Positions 1 through 7,143 of a stretch of DNA of 64,000 nt are shown here, piece by piece (the first letter of the stretch is position 1; every line of letters starts with the position of its first letter). Location of the stretch: NCBI RefSeq assembly GCF_014857905.1, contig NZ_JACYXE010000010.1, positions 124,001-188,000 of the forward strand. The letters run 5' to 3'. A program made the translations under genes and the position numbers. Origin of the DNA: Agilicoccus flavus (GTDB lineage Bacteria; Actinomycetota; Actinomycetes; Actinomycetales; Dermatophilaceae). Below the pieces are notes generated by a model. It was not told the origin of the DNA, made no database searches, and was given only the letters and a program-made list of their open reading frames with translations.

Positions 1-560
1 CGAGCTTCGACTGCGATCAGGTCGCCCCCGAGAACGTGCGGTCGGCCCGCGGACTGGCTGCGCACCTGTTCGACCTCGGGCACCGCGACGTCGGCGTGCT
101 CGCGGGCCTGGCCGGACTGCAGTCGACGAGGGAGCGGCTGGAGGGGGTGCAGGACGCGTCGCGGGGCGTCGAGGGCGCCCGGCTGCGGGTGCTGGACGGG
201 GACTCGACCGCCGAGGGCGGCTACGCCGCCACGTCGACGCTGCTCGCCGATCCCGGGTCCCGCCCGAGCGCGCTGATCTCCCTCAACAACGCGATGACGA
301 TCGGCGCCATGCGGGCGGTGCGCAGCGCCGGGTTGCGGGTGCCGGCCGACGTCGCCCTCGTCTGCTTCGACGACTTCGACTGGGCCGACGCCTTCGAGCC
401 GCGCCTGACCGTCGTCGCCCAGGACGTCGAGTCGATGGGCTCCACCGCGATCGACCTGCTCATCCGCCGGATCGAGGGCGACACCGACACCCCGGCGCAG
501 ATCCTGCGCACCCCCACCGAGTACCGCCACCGCAACTCCTGCGGCTGCACGCAGGACTGA
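1..560 (+). CDS. LacI-family transcriptional regulator, C-terminal part (cut by window edge)
   Basis: The reading frame is open from the first bases of the window to the TGA at 558-560, so only about 186 C-terminal residues are present. They match the periplasmic-binding-protein-like effector domain of LacI/GalR repressors: an entry segment (ARGLAAHLFDLGHRDVGVL), the run 'PSALISLNNAMTIGAMRAVR', then 'VPADVALVCFDDFDWADAFEPRLTVVAQD' region and an ending with 'STAIDLLIRRIEG'. The N-terminal DNA-binding helices lie outside the window. Such proteins bind sugars or related effectors and control nearby catabolic genes, but no obvious target gene follows on this strand, so the regulon cannot be named. 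The tail 'RNSCGC' is Cys-rich and slightly unusual. Confidence 0.9.
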   Translation, partial: SFDCDQVAPENVRSARGLAAHLFDLGHRDVGVLAGLAGLQSTRERLEGVQDASRGVEGARLRVLDGDSTAEGGYAATSTLLADPGSRPSALISLNNAMTIGAMRAVRSAGLRVPADVALVCFDDFDWADAFEPRLTVVAQDVESMGSTAIDLLIRRIEGDTDTPAQILRTPTEYRHRNSCGCTQD

Positions 561-1044
561 GCGCCGGCCGCGTCGCGGACGCGGGCGACCAGGTCCTTGC
601 CCGGGCGGCATGCATGGGCATGAGAGGGCATGGACGGGCACGAAAGGGCACGTCAGGACCGAGCGTGCCCGGGCACGGAAGAGGCCCGCGGGTGGGGTGG
701 CCGTTCCCGGCGACCCCGGCACGGTGGACGAGCCGTGCGCTCCCGCGGACCTCGCGGTGACAGCGTGGAATTCGATGTCACGCGCCGTCCTCGGCCGCTG
801 ATGCGGCCGATCGGTACGGCTGCGCTATCGCGCAGTCACCTCACGCGTCCGATGTGCAATCACGTTCGGACCACCTCCTCTCCCGTGTCCCTCCACGGTA
901 GGAAACCCCGCGCCCCGGAGGCAACGCTTTTTTCGCCGGTGGGTCGCGTCGGTCGCTGGCGGCCGGCCGGGGCGCCGGGGCGGGCGCAGCCGCGGGCGGG
1001 CAGGATGGGGCACCGGACCGACGACGAGCGAGGCGGCAGCGAGA
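561..1044. other. 484-bp intergenic region with phased 10-bp repeats
   Basis: No supportable gene lies here; the open frames are shadows without recognisable protein features. It holds four copies of a GGGCAYG motif spaced exactly 10 bp apart (positions 616-650), followed by a moderately less GC-rich stretch around 765-890 (for example 'gaattcgatgtcacg' near 770 and 'gcaatcacgttcgg' near 857). That stretch could hold a promoter for the PPOX-type gene that follows, but I could not fix hexamers. Confidence 0.5.
616..652. repeat. Four GGGCAYG repeats in exact 10-bp phase
   Basis: The pentamer gggca starts at 616, 626, 636 and 646, each followed by tg or cg. A 10-bp period places all copies on one face of the helix, which is typical of multimeric regulator binding sites, but may be chance slippage. 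It lies 55 bp downstream of the LacI gene. Confidence 0.5.
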
Positions 1045-1458
1045 GTGACCGGACGACGACGCATCACCGACCACGGCATCGACGTGCACGATCCGGAGCT
1101 CGCGCGGTTCTGGTCCGAGCGCCACCTGTGCACGCTGACGACCCTGCGCGCGGACGGATCGCCCCACGTCGTCCCGGTCGGCGCGACGCTGGACCCCGAC
1201 GCGGGCCTGCTCCGGGTCATCACCTCCGGCACGAGTCGGAAGGCCGCGCACGCCCGCGGCGACGGGCGGGTCGCGGTCTGCCAGGTCGACGGGCGCCGGT
1301 GGGCGACCGTCGAGGGGACGGCGAGCGTCCTGACCGACCGCGACGACGTCGCCGAGGCCGAGCGCCGGTACGCCCTGCGGTACCGCACGCCGCGTGAGAA
1401 CCCGCAGCGCGTCGTCCTCGCCGTCCGCATCGAGCGGATCCTCGGCCACCTGGGCTGA
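1045..1458 (+). CDS. PPOX-class (pyridoxamine 5'-phosphate oxidase-like, probably F420/flavin-binding) oxidoreductase
   Basis: A 137-residue protein starting at GTG 1045, with the purine-rich gcgaggcgg upstream as a possible ribosome site. The split-barrel flavin-binding fold is indicated by the opening '[20 protein letters not shown]', the following '[12 protein letters not shown]', the basic '[20 protein letters not shown]' strand and a '[13 protein letters not shown]' strand. These are typical of short actinobacterial PPOX-family F420-dependent oxidoreductases of about 130-150 residues. The family reduces diverse substrates with deazaflavin or binds FMN or heme; the substrate cannot be told from sequence. 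It stands alone, with an inverted repeat just downstream at 1482-1543. Confidence 0.85.
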   Translation: MTGRRRITDHGIDVHDPELARFWSERHLCTLTTLRADGSPHVVPVGATLDPDAGLLRVITSGTSRKAAHARGDGRVAVCQVDGRRWATVEGTASVLTDRDDVAEAERRYALRYRTPRENPQRVVLAVRIERILGHLG

Positions 1459-1481
1459 TCGCGCCGACCCTCGAGCCACAT

Positions 1482-1543
1482 CGTGAGACGACACGTTCTC
1501 CCGCCCGGGGCCCGCGCTCGGCGGGGAGGAACGACATCTCACG
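1482..1543. repeat. 62-bp element with inverted ends (copy 1)
   Basis: It begins CGTGAGACG and ends CATCTCACG, so the ends are inverted repeats with one mismatch. A second sequence of exactly 62 bp with the same ends lies at 45936-45997. The inner arms (gttctcccgcc against ggcggggaggaac) also pair imperfectly, so the transcript could fold as a terminator for the gene before it. Confidence 0.55.
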
Positions 1544-1723
1544 AGACGGACGGGCCGTTGGCGGCGGCGTCCAGGGTCTGATCGCCCACTCCCCCCACGG
1601 GGGGACTCACCCCGACCGACGGCCGAGGCGGGCTGTCGGACCCCTTTGACACAATCGTCTCGGGCCGTGACGGGCCCGAGCGGGCACGCCGATCCCGCAC
1701 CGATCTCGACGGGACGGATCCCC

Positions 1724-4700
1724 TTGACTCTCCTCACGCGTCTCAGCCTCGCCAACCGGGCGGTCGTCGCCCTGCTCACGCTGCTCGTCGTGGGGGTGGG
1801 CCTGTTCGCGACGACGTCGCTGAAGCAGGAGCTGTTCCCCTCGCTCGACCTGCCGGGAACCAACGTCGTCGCGTCGTACCCGGGGGCCTCGCCAGAGGTC
1901 GTCGAGCGCGAGGTCACCGAGCCGCTCGAGGACGCGGTCAAGGGCGTCGCCGGGGTCACCAAGGTGACCTCGACGTCGATGGCCGGCGTGTCGCAGGTGA
2001 GCCTGCAGTGGGACTTCGGGGCCGACGACGAGGCGATCCGCGCCGACGTCGAGTCGGCGCTCGGGCGCCTCGGTGGGCAGCTGCCCGACGGGGTCGACCC
2101 GCAGACGGGCCTCGCGAGCTTCGACGACGTGCCCATCGTCGCGCTGTCGGTCTCGAGCGACCAGGACTCCGCCGCCCTGTCGACGAAGCTCGAGGACGTC
2201 GCGGTCCCGGCCCTGTCGGGCCTGGACGGCGTGACGTCGGTCAGCGTGTCCGGTGCGCGGGCCAACGAGGTCGTCGTCACGTTCCGGCCGCAGGACGTCA
2301 CCCGGTACGGCGTGCAGACCGCCCAGCTCCAGCAGGTGCTCCAGGCGGCCGGCGCCGCCGTGCCGGGCGGGCAGCTCCAGGCGGGCGGCAAGGACGTCAA
2401 CGTGCAGGTCGGGCGCGCACTGTCCGGCGTGGAGGACGTCGCGAACCTGCGCCTGACCGGGACCGACGGGCAGGTGGCGTTGTCGCAGGTCGCCGACGTG
2501 AAGCTGGCCCCGGAACCGTTGACCTCGATCTCCCGCACGAACGGGCGGCCGTCGCTGGGTCTCGCGGTCGTCAAGGAGTCCGACGGCAACACCGTCGCCG
2601 TCGCCCGCGAGGTGCGCGAGGCGCTGCCCGGGCTCGCGACCCAGCTCGGCGGCGACGTGCGCTTCGACACCGTCTTCGACCAGGCGCCCTTCATCGAGCA
2701 GTCGATCCACGACCTGTCGACCGAGGGCCTGCTGGGTCTCGCCTTCGCGGTCGTCGTCATCTTCGTGTTCCTGCTGTCGTTCTCCTCGACCCTCATCGCG
2801 GCCATCTCGATCCCGTTGTCGCTGCTCATCGCGATGATCGGCCTGTGGCAGAGCGACCAGACGCTCAACATCTTCACGCTCGGGGCGCTCACCGTGGCGA
2901 TCGGCCGGGTCGTCGACGACTCGATCGTCGTCATCGAGAACATCAAACGGCACCTCGGGCGGGGGGAGCGCGGCCCGGAGGCGATCGTCGGGGCGGTCCG
3001 GGAGGTCGCGGGCGCGGTCACGGCCTCGACGATCACGACCGTCGCGGTGTTCCTGCCGCTGGGTCTCGTCGGCGGCGAGGTGGGGGAGCTCTTCCGCCCG
3101 TTCGCCCTCACGGTGACGATCGCCCTGCTCGCCTCGCTCCTCGTCGCCCTGACGATCGTGCCGGTCCTCGCGTGGTGGTTCATGCGGCCCCGCTCGCGCC
3201 GGGCCCGCGCCACCGGACCCCGCGCCCGGCGCCGCGCCGAGCGCGCCGAGGCGAAGGCCGAGGCGGCCCGCGCCCGCCAGGAGGCGCAGCGCGAGAAGGC
3301 GACCGCCCGGTTCGAGGCGCAGCGGGACAAGCTCGTCGCGAAGCTCGAGCGCAAGGGCGCCTCGCCGGAGCGGATCGACACCGCCGTCGACGACCTGCGG
3401 GCCCGGCACCACGCGTACGCGCCGGTCGTCCCGGGATCCGAAGAGGCCGCGGGCCTCGACGCCGAGCACGCCGAGGCCCAGAACGGGCTGCAGCGGGCCT
3501 ACCTCCCGGTGCTGCGCTGGTCGCTCGGGCATCGGGCGCTGACGTTGGTGTTCGCGATGCTCCTGCTGCTTGGCACGTTCGCGCTGGTGCCGCGGCTCAA
3601 GACCGACTTCCTCGGCGACGCGGGCCAGAACTCGCTCCGGGTGTCCCAGGAGCTCCCGCCGGGCTCGAGCCTGGCGGCCACCGACGCCGCCGCCAAGAAG
3701 GTCGAGGCCGCGCTGCGGGCCGACCCGGCGGTGCGGACCGTGCAGGCCACGATCGGGTCGGGCGGCGCCCAGGCGGCCGCCCTCGGATTCGCCTCCGGCG
3801 GCAACACGGCGTCGATGTCGGTCATGCTCGCCGAGGGCACCGACGGGCCGGCGGCGACGACGCGCCTGCAGGCGGCGGTCGAGAAGCTGTCCGGCGTCGG
3901 CGAGGTGACCGTCTCCGCGGGTGGCGGCGGCGCCGGCAATCAGGACGTCACCGTCAACGTCTCCGGCAACGACCTCGCGTCGCTGCGCACGGGCACCGAC
4001 CGGGTCGTCGCCGCGATGCAGGGGGTGAGCGGTCTCGGTCAGGTCCGCTCCGACCTCTCCCAGGAGGGGCAGGTCCTCCAGGTCGACATCGACCCGACGC
4101 GGGCCGCGCGGTACGGGATGTCGCAGGCCGACATCGGCGCCGCCGTCCGCGCCGCGATCTCCGGCGCGAAGGCCGGCCAGGTCCGGGTCGAGGACGAGAC
4201 GCAGGACATCCTCGTGCGTTCCCAGGAGCCGGTGACGACGCTCGCCCAGCTGCGGGCCCTGCAGCTGCCCGTCACGCAGACGATGACGGCGAACGCGCGC
4301 AAGGCGGCCGGCGAACGCGTGGCCGACCGGCAACAGGCCGCGCAGGACGAGCAGGCCGCGGAGGCGAAGCAGCAGGCCCGCGACCAGATCGAGAAGCTGC
4401 GCGACGGCCGGGAGCAGGCGGCCGAGCAGGCCGACGCGCTCGAGGACCAGCTGCAGGCCCTGCGCCGGGCGGCGACGAACCCGGTGCCCCCGGTCCCGAC
4501 CGACCCCCGGGCCGCGCTGGCCCAGCAGGTCGCCCAGCTCGAGAAGCAGGCCGAGGCGGCCCGGGACCAGGTGCGCGAGCTCGACGAGCAGATCACCTCG
4601 GCGCAGGACCAGCTCGCCGAGTCCGACGCGAAGGCCGCGGAGGCCCGGGCCCTCGCCGACGACGCGCAGGCGGCCCAGGAGGCCGAGGCGACGCCGCGCA

Positions 4701-5545
4701 CCCTCGCCCAGGTGGCGACCATCCGCCAGGTCGGCACGCCCGCGACGGTGACGCGCGTCGACGGCGTGCGGTCGGTGACGGTGACGGCGACCCCCAGCGG
4801 CGGCGACCTCGGGGCCACGACCCAGCAGCTGCAGAGCGCGCTCGACGCGACGCGCCTGCCGGCCGGGGTGAGCGCGAGCGTCGGCGGTGTGTCCCAGGAC
4901 CAGCAGGAGGCGTTCCGTCAGCTCGGGCTCGCGATGCTCGTCGCGATCGCGATCGTCTTCCTCGTCATGGTCGCGACGTTCCGCTCGCTCGTGCAGCCGC
5001 TCATCCTGCTCGTGTCGATCCCCTTCGCGGCGACGGGCGCCATCGCCCTGCTGCTGCTCACGGACACCCCGCTCGGGCTGCCCGCGATGATCGGCCTGCT
5101 CATGCTCATCGGGATCGTCGTGACGAACGCGATCGTCCTCATCGACCTCGTCAACCAGTACCGCGAACGCGGCGTCGGGATCGACGCGGCCATCGTCGAC
5201 GGCGCCCGGCTGCGCCTGCGGCCCATCCTCATGACGGCGCTCGCGACGATCTGCGCGCTCGTCCCCATGTCGATCGGACTCACCGGGGGCGGGGTGTTCA
5301 TCAGCAAGCCGCTCGCGATCGTCGTCATCGGCGGGCTCGTCAGCTCCACGCTGCTCACGCTCGTCCTCGTGCCGGTGCTCTACGACCTCGTCGAGCGCGT
5401 GCGCCTGCGCCGGGGCCGCCGCCGCGGGGGAGACGCGGACCCGACCGATGCCCCCGACATCGCCGACCCGTCGCCGACCGGCGGGGAGTCCGGGGCGGGC
5501 GAGTCGGCCCGGCGACGGATCCGGTACGTGCCCCGCCCGGAGTGA
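1724..5545 (+). CDS. RND-family efflux permease (AcrB-like) with an inserted coiled-coil hairpin
   Basis: An inner-membrane proton-driven exporter of the hydrophobic/amphiphilic efflux RND class. From TTG 1724 it has 1273 residues, well above the usual 1000-1050. In-frame starts at 1646 (TTG) and 1667 (GTG) are possible; 1724 is preferred because it puts the hydrophobic first helix (residues about 8-28) at the N-terminus. The helix with 'GRVVDDSIVVIENIKRHL' near residue 395 carries the acidic pair of the proton relay. Two extra charged segments are seen: a basic Ala/Arg/Glu-rich cytoplasmic loop (about 490-590), and an Ala/Gln/Glu/Arg-rich helix-PVPPVP-helix region (about 852-990) within the second extracytoplasmic porter domain. 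No separate membrane-fusion protein gene is adjacent. Confidence 0.88.
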   Translation: MTLLTRLSLANRAVVALLTLLVVGVGLFATTSLKQELFPSLDLPGTNVVASYPGASPEVVEREVTEPLEDAVKGVAGVTKVTSTSMAGVSQVSLQWDFGADDEAIRADVESALGRLGGQLPDGVDPQTGLASFDDVPIVALSVSSDQDSAALSTKLEDVAVPALSGLDGVTSVSVSGARANEVVVTFRPQDVTRYGVQTAQLQQVLQAAGAAVPGGQLQAGGKDVNVQVGRALSGVEDVANLRLTGTDGQVALSQVADVKLAPEPLTSISRTNGRPSLGLAVVKESDGNTVAVAREVREALPGLATQLGGDVRFDTVFDQAPFIEQSIHDLSTEGLLGLAFAVVVIFVFLLSFSSTLIAAISIPLSLLIAMIGLWQSDQTLNIFTLGALTVAIGRVVDDSIVVIENIKRHLGRGERGPEAIVGAVREVAGAVTASTITTVAVFLPLGLVGGEVGELFRPFALTVTIALLASLLVALTIVPVLAWWFMRPRSRRARATGPRARRRAERAEAKAEAARARQEAQREKATARFEAQRDKLVAKLERKGASPERIDTAVDDLRARHHAYAPVVPGSEEAAGLDAEHAEAQNGLQRAYLPVLRWSLGHRALTLVFAMLLLLGTFALVPRLKTDFLGDAGQNSLRVSQELPPGSSLAATDAAAKKVEAALRADPAVRTVQATIGSGGAQAAALGFASGGNTASMSVMLAEGTDGPAATTRLQAAVEKLSGVGEVTVSAGGGGAGNQDVTVNVSGNDLASLRTGTDRVVAAMQGVSGLGQVRSDLSQEGQVLQVDIDPTRAARYGMSQADIGAAVRAAISGAKAGQVRVEDETQDILVRSQEPVTTLAQLRALQLPVTQTMTANARKAAGERVADRQQAAQDEQAAEAKQQARDQIEKLRDGREQAAEQADALEDQLQALRRAATNPVPPVPTDPRAALAQQVAQLEKQAEAARDQVRELDEQITSAQDQLAESDAKAAEARALADDAQAAQEAEATPRTLAQVATIRQVGTPATVTRVDGVRSVTVTATPSGGDLGATTQQLQSALDATRLPAGVSASVGGVSQDQQEAFRQLGLAMLVAIAIVFLVMVATFRSLVQPLILLVSIPFAATGAIALLLLTDTPLGLPAMIGLLMLIGIVVTNAIVLIDLVNQYRERGVGIDAAIVDGARLRLRPILMTALATICALVPMSIGLTGGGVFISKPLAIVVIGGLVSSTLLTLVLVPVLYDLVERVRLRRGRRRGGDADPTDAPDIADPSPTGGESGAGESARRRIRYVPRPE

Positions 5546-5687
5546 GCCGGCGGGCGCCGCGGCACTGTCGCGGGCCCAATTCCCCTGGACGGGGCCCTCA
5601 TCCGGGCGCGTCGCGGGCCGATGAGGTCCTCGACGTGGCGCTGACGTTCGTTCCGCACGTGGGGTCCGGCCGGAAGGGGAGCGATGA

Positions 5688-6053
5688 GTGGTGTCGCGCT
5701 GCCCGCGGTCGGCCGTCGGCCGCCCCGGCGCGGCCGGCCCGATCGCGCCGTCGCCCCTGCCGTGGCCCGGCTCGCCGCCGCCGTCCTCCGAGCGGTTGCG
5801 CCCCGTCGCCGGGGAGGACCACCTGACCCTGCTCACGTGCACCCCGTACGGCACGAACCGCCACCGCCTGCTCGTGCGCGGGGTCCGGGTCCCCTACGAC
5901 GCGACGCGCGACCCGGGCTCCCGCCCCGACGCGGGAGCGACCCTCGCCCCGTGGATGTGGTGGCTCCTGCTCCCCGCCCTCGCCGCGATCGTCGCCACCG
6001 TTCTCCTGGTGATCGTCGAGCGCACCTCCCGGCGTCGGAGAGAGGTGCTCTGA
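5688..6053 (+). pseudogene. C-terminal fragment of a class C-type sortase
   Basis: The open frame (121 codons from GTG 5688, right after an in-frame TGA at 5685) carries the C-terminal signature of a pilin-type sortase: 'HLTLLTCTPYGTNRHRLLVR' includes the catalytic Cys (codon 5838-5840) and the catalytic Arg, followed by a strand (GVRVPY), a transmembrane helix (about residues 88-110) and a basic tail. The N-terminal half of the enzyme, with its membrane anchor and the catalytic His (TGHxGLP-type motif), is absent upstream, so the remnant cannot be active. No LPXTG protein or pilin gene is nearby. I infer a deletion remnant of a lost pilus or surface-protein locus. Confidence 0.75.
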
Positions 6054-6122
6054 ATCGGCTGCAACTCCTCGTGATGGCCGGCCTGGGATCTGACTCCGTT
6101 CCGGCCACCTCATGGTGGCCGC

Positions 6123-6270
6123 ATGACTGCGTTCCGACGCCCGGCGAACGTCGTAGCCGCGGCCTCTGTGCTGCCCGTCACCGACGTGGACCGCTCGATC
6201 GAGCACTACCGGGCGCTCGGCTTCGAGGTCGCCACGCTCACCGATGAGTACGCGATGGCGGAGGCACACG
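6123..6270 (+). pseudogene. N-terminal fragment of a glyoxalase/bleomycin-resistance (VOC) protein
   Basis: From ATG 6123 about 50 codons match the first beta-alpha-beta unit of vicinal-oxygen-chelate proteins ('SVLPVTDVDRSIEHYRALGF' followed by 'EVATLTDEYAMAEAHD'). After about position 6270 the frame continues without family resemblance, where a complete protein would have about 110-130 residues. The break coincides with less GC-rich sequence leading into the toxin-antitoxin pair, so a deletion or insertion joined unrelated DNA here. Function is presumed lost. Confidence 0.65.
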
Positions 6271-6382
6271 ATTTCGAGCACGTATGTCGAGCAGTTTGTG
6301 GGGGCTCCACAACGGCCCGTGCGGCCGCCTCGGGGCGGCACAGGCCATCTGCGGCAGATCAGCGCGTATCGGGTCGTTCTGG

Positions 6383-6625
6383 TCAGGGCAGGAGGTCGAG
6401 GTAGTGCTTGCGTGCGGGCATGGCGTGGATGACGAGCTCGTTGCCGCTCTCGAAGACGAGGACGATGGTCTCGAGGAAACGGGCGTGGGTGTCGAACCCG
6501 AGGCGCAGCTCGCGGTGGGGCCAGTCGTCGTCCTCGAGGGGTTCGACCCATTGGGCCCAGTGAGCAGCGTGGGCGGCATCTTCTGGGGTCACCCCGTGCT
6601 TGAGGGCGCTGGGGTGGGCGTTCAC
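6383..6625 (-). CDS. Putative type II toxin paired with a ribbon-helix-helix antitoxin
   Basis: An 80-residue protein starting at GTG 6625; the start overlaps the antitoxin stop in a GTGA tetranucleotide (6622-6625), which indicates translational coupling and fixes this start over the longer open frame upstream. It opens with 'HPSALKHGVTPEDAAHAAHW' and has a compact beta-rich C-terminal half ('ETIVLVFESGNELVIHAMPA' then RKHYLDLL). It resembles small actinobacterial proteins that accompany RHH antitoxins; I do not know its exact family or target. RelE/BrnT-like mRNA interferases have a comparable size and final strand order, so an RNase role is a guess. It is the second gene of a two-gene operon. 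Confidence 0.65.
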   Translation of the reverse strand: MNAHPSALKHGVTPEDAAHAAHWAQWVEPLEDDDWPHRELRLGFDTHARFLETIVLVFESGNELVIHAMPARKHYLDLLP

Positions 6626-6867
6626 GCCGCGAAGCCGGCCAGGGCTCGGCGGATGGCTTCGGATCGAGTGAGGTGCTCCCGCTCGGCGAACGAGTCCAGG
6701 GCGGCGATCTCCTGGGCGGTCAGTCGCACCGCGACGACCTGCATGGGCTCGGCGCCTCGACCGGGTCGACCGCGGCCGCGGCGTTTGAGGGCGTCTACGT
6801 CGTAGCCGGCCTCGGCCTCGTCGGCCCACTGCTGGATCTGGTCCTCGGTGACTTCGTCCTCGCGCAT
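6622..6867 (-). CDS. Ribbon-helix-helix (CopG-type) antitoxin
   Basis: An 81-residue protein from ATG 6867. The acidic N-terminal half contains 'DQIQQWADEAEAGYDVDALK' and a GRGRPGRG hinge. The C-terminal RHH fold starts 'MQVVAVRLTAQEIAALDSFA' and ends 'TRSEAIRRALAGFAA', the pattern of antitoxins and AbrB-independent repressors that bind DNA as dimers through the first strand. It precedes and overlaps the putative toxin gene. A -10 hexamer (tacgat) ends six bases before the ATG, so the mRNA is probably leaderless, and autoregulation at this promoter is expected for the family. The module lies in a scarred region between pseudogenes and pcrA. Confidence 0.82.
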   Translation of the reverse strand: MREDEVTEDQIQQWADEAEAGYDVDALKRRGRGRPGRGAEPMQVVAVRLTAQEIAALDSFAEREHLTRSEAIRRALAGFAA

Positions 6868-6873
6868 GCGGAT

Positions 6874-6902
6874 ATCGTAAACGAAAAAGGGCGTCTTGTC
6901 GG
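6874..6902 (-). promoter_or_regulatory. Promoter of the toxin-antitoxin operon
   Basis: Read on the minus strand: -35-like ccgaca (6902-6897), a 17-bp spacer and -10 tacgat (6879-6874), followed by six bases and the antitoxin ATG. The spacing predicts transcription starting at or next to the A of the start codon. Confidence 0.6.
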
Positions 6903-7143
6903 CGAGTGCCGTCAGGTGCGCGACGAGATCCCCTCACGTACCAAGGCGTTCGGCGCCGGCGCCGAGGACGGCGCGCGCTGCCGTTCTCCGACACGTGTGG
7001 CGACATGCGATGACCGCTCCCTGCGGGCCTGTGCCTCAACGACCCCTCCAGACGTGGCTTCACGACAGACACGTGACGGGTGGCATCGATCGGTTCCGGG
7101 TGGGGAGAATCGCGTGCGTCACGCGCCTAGAATCGGGGCCGAG

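Noticed and set aside
1607-5854. Antisense open frame of 1415 codons over the RND gene, and a 846-codon one at 841-3381
   Set aside because: Arg/Gly/Asp-rich composition and no family motif; produced by the extreme GC bias opposite a real gene.
6383-7072. 229-codon minus-strand frame containing the toxin
   Set aside because: Only the last 80 codons look like protein; the antitoxin gene occupies the upstream part and the GTGA overlap fixes the toxin start at 6625.
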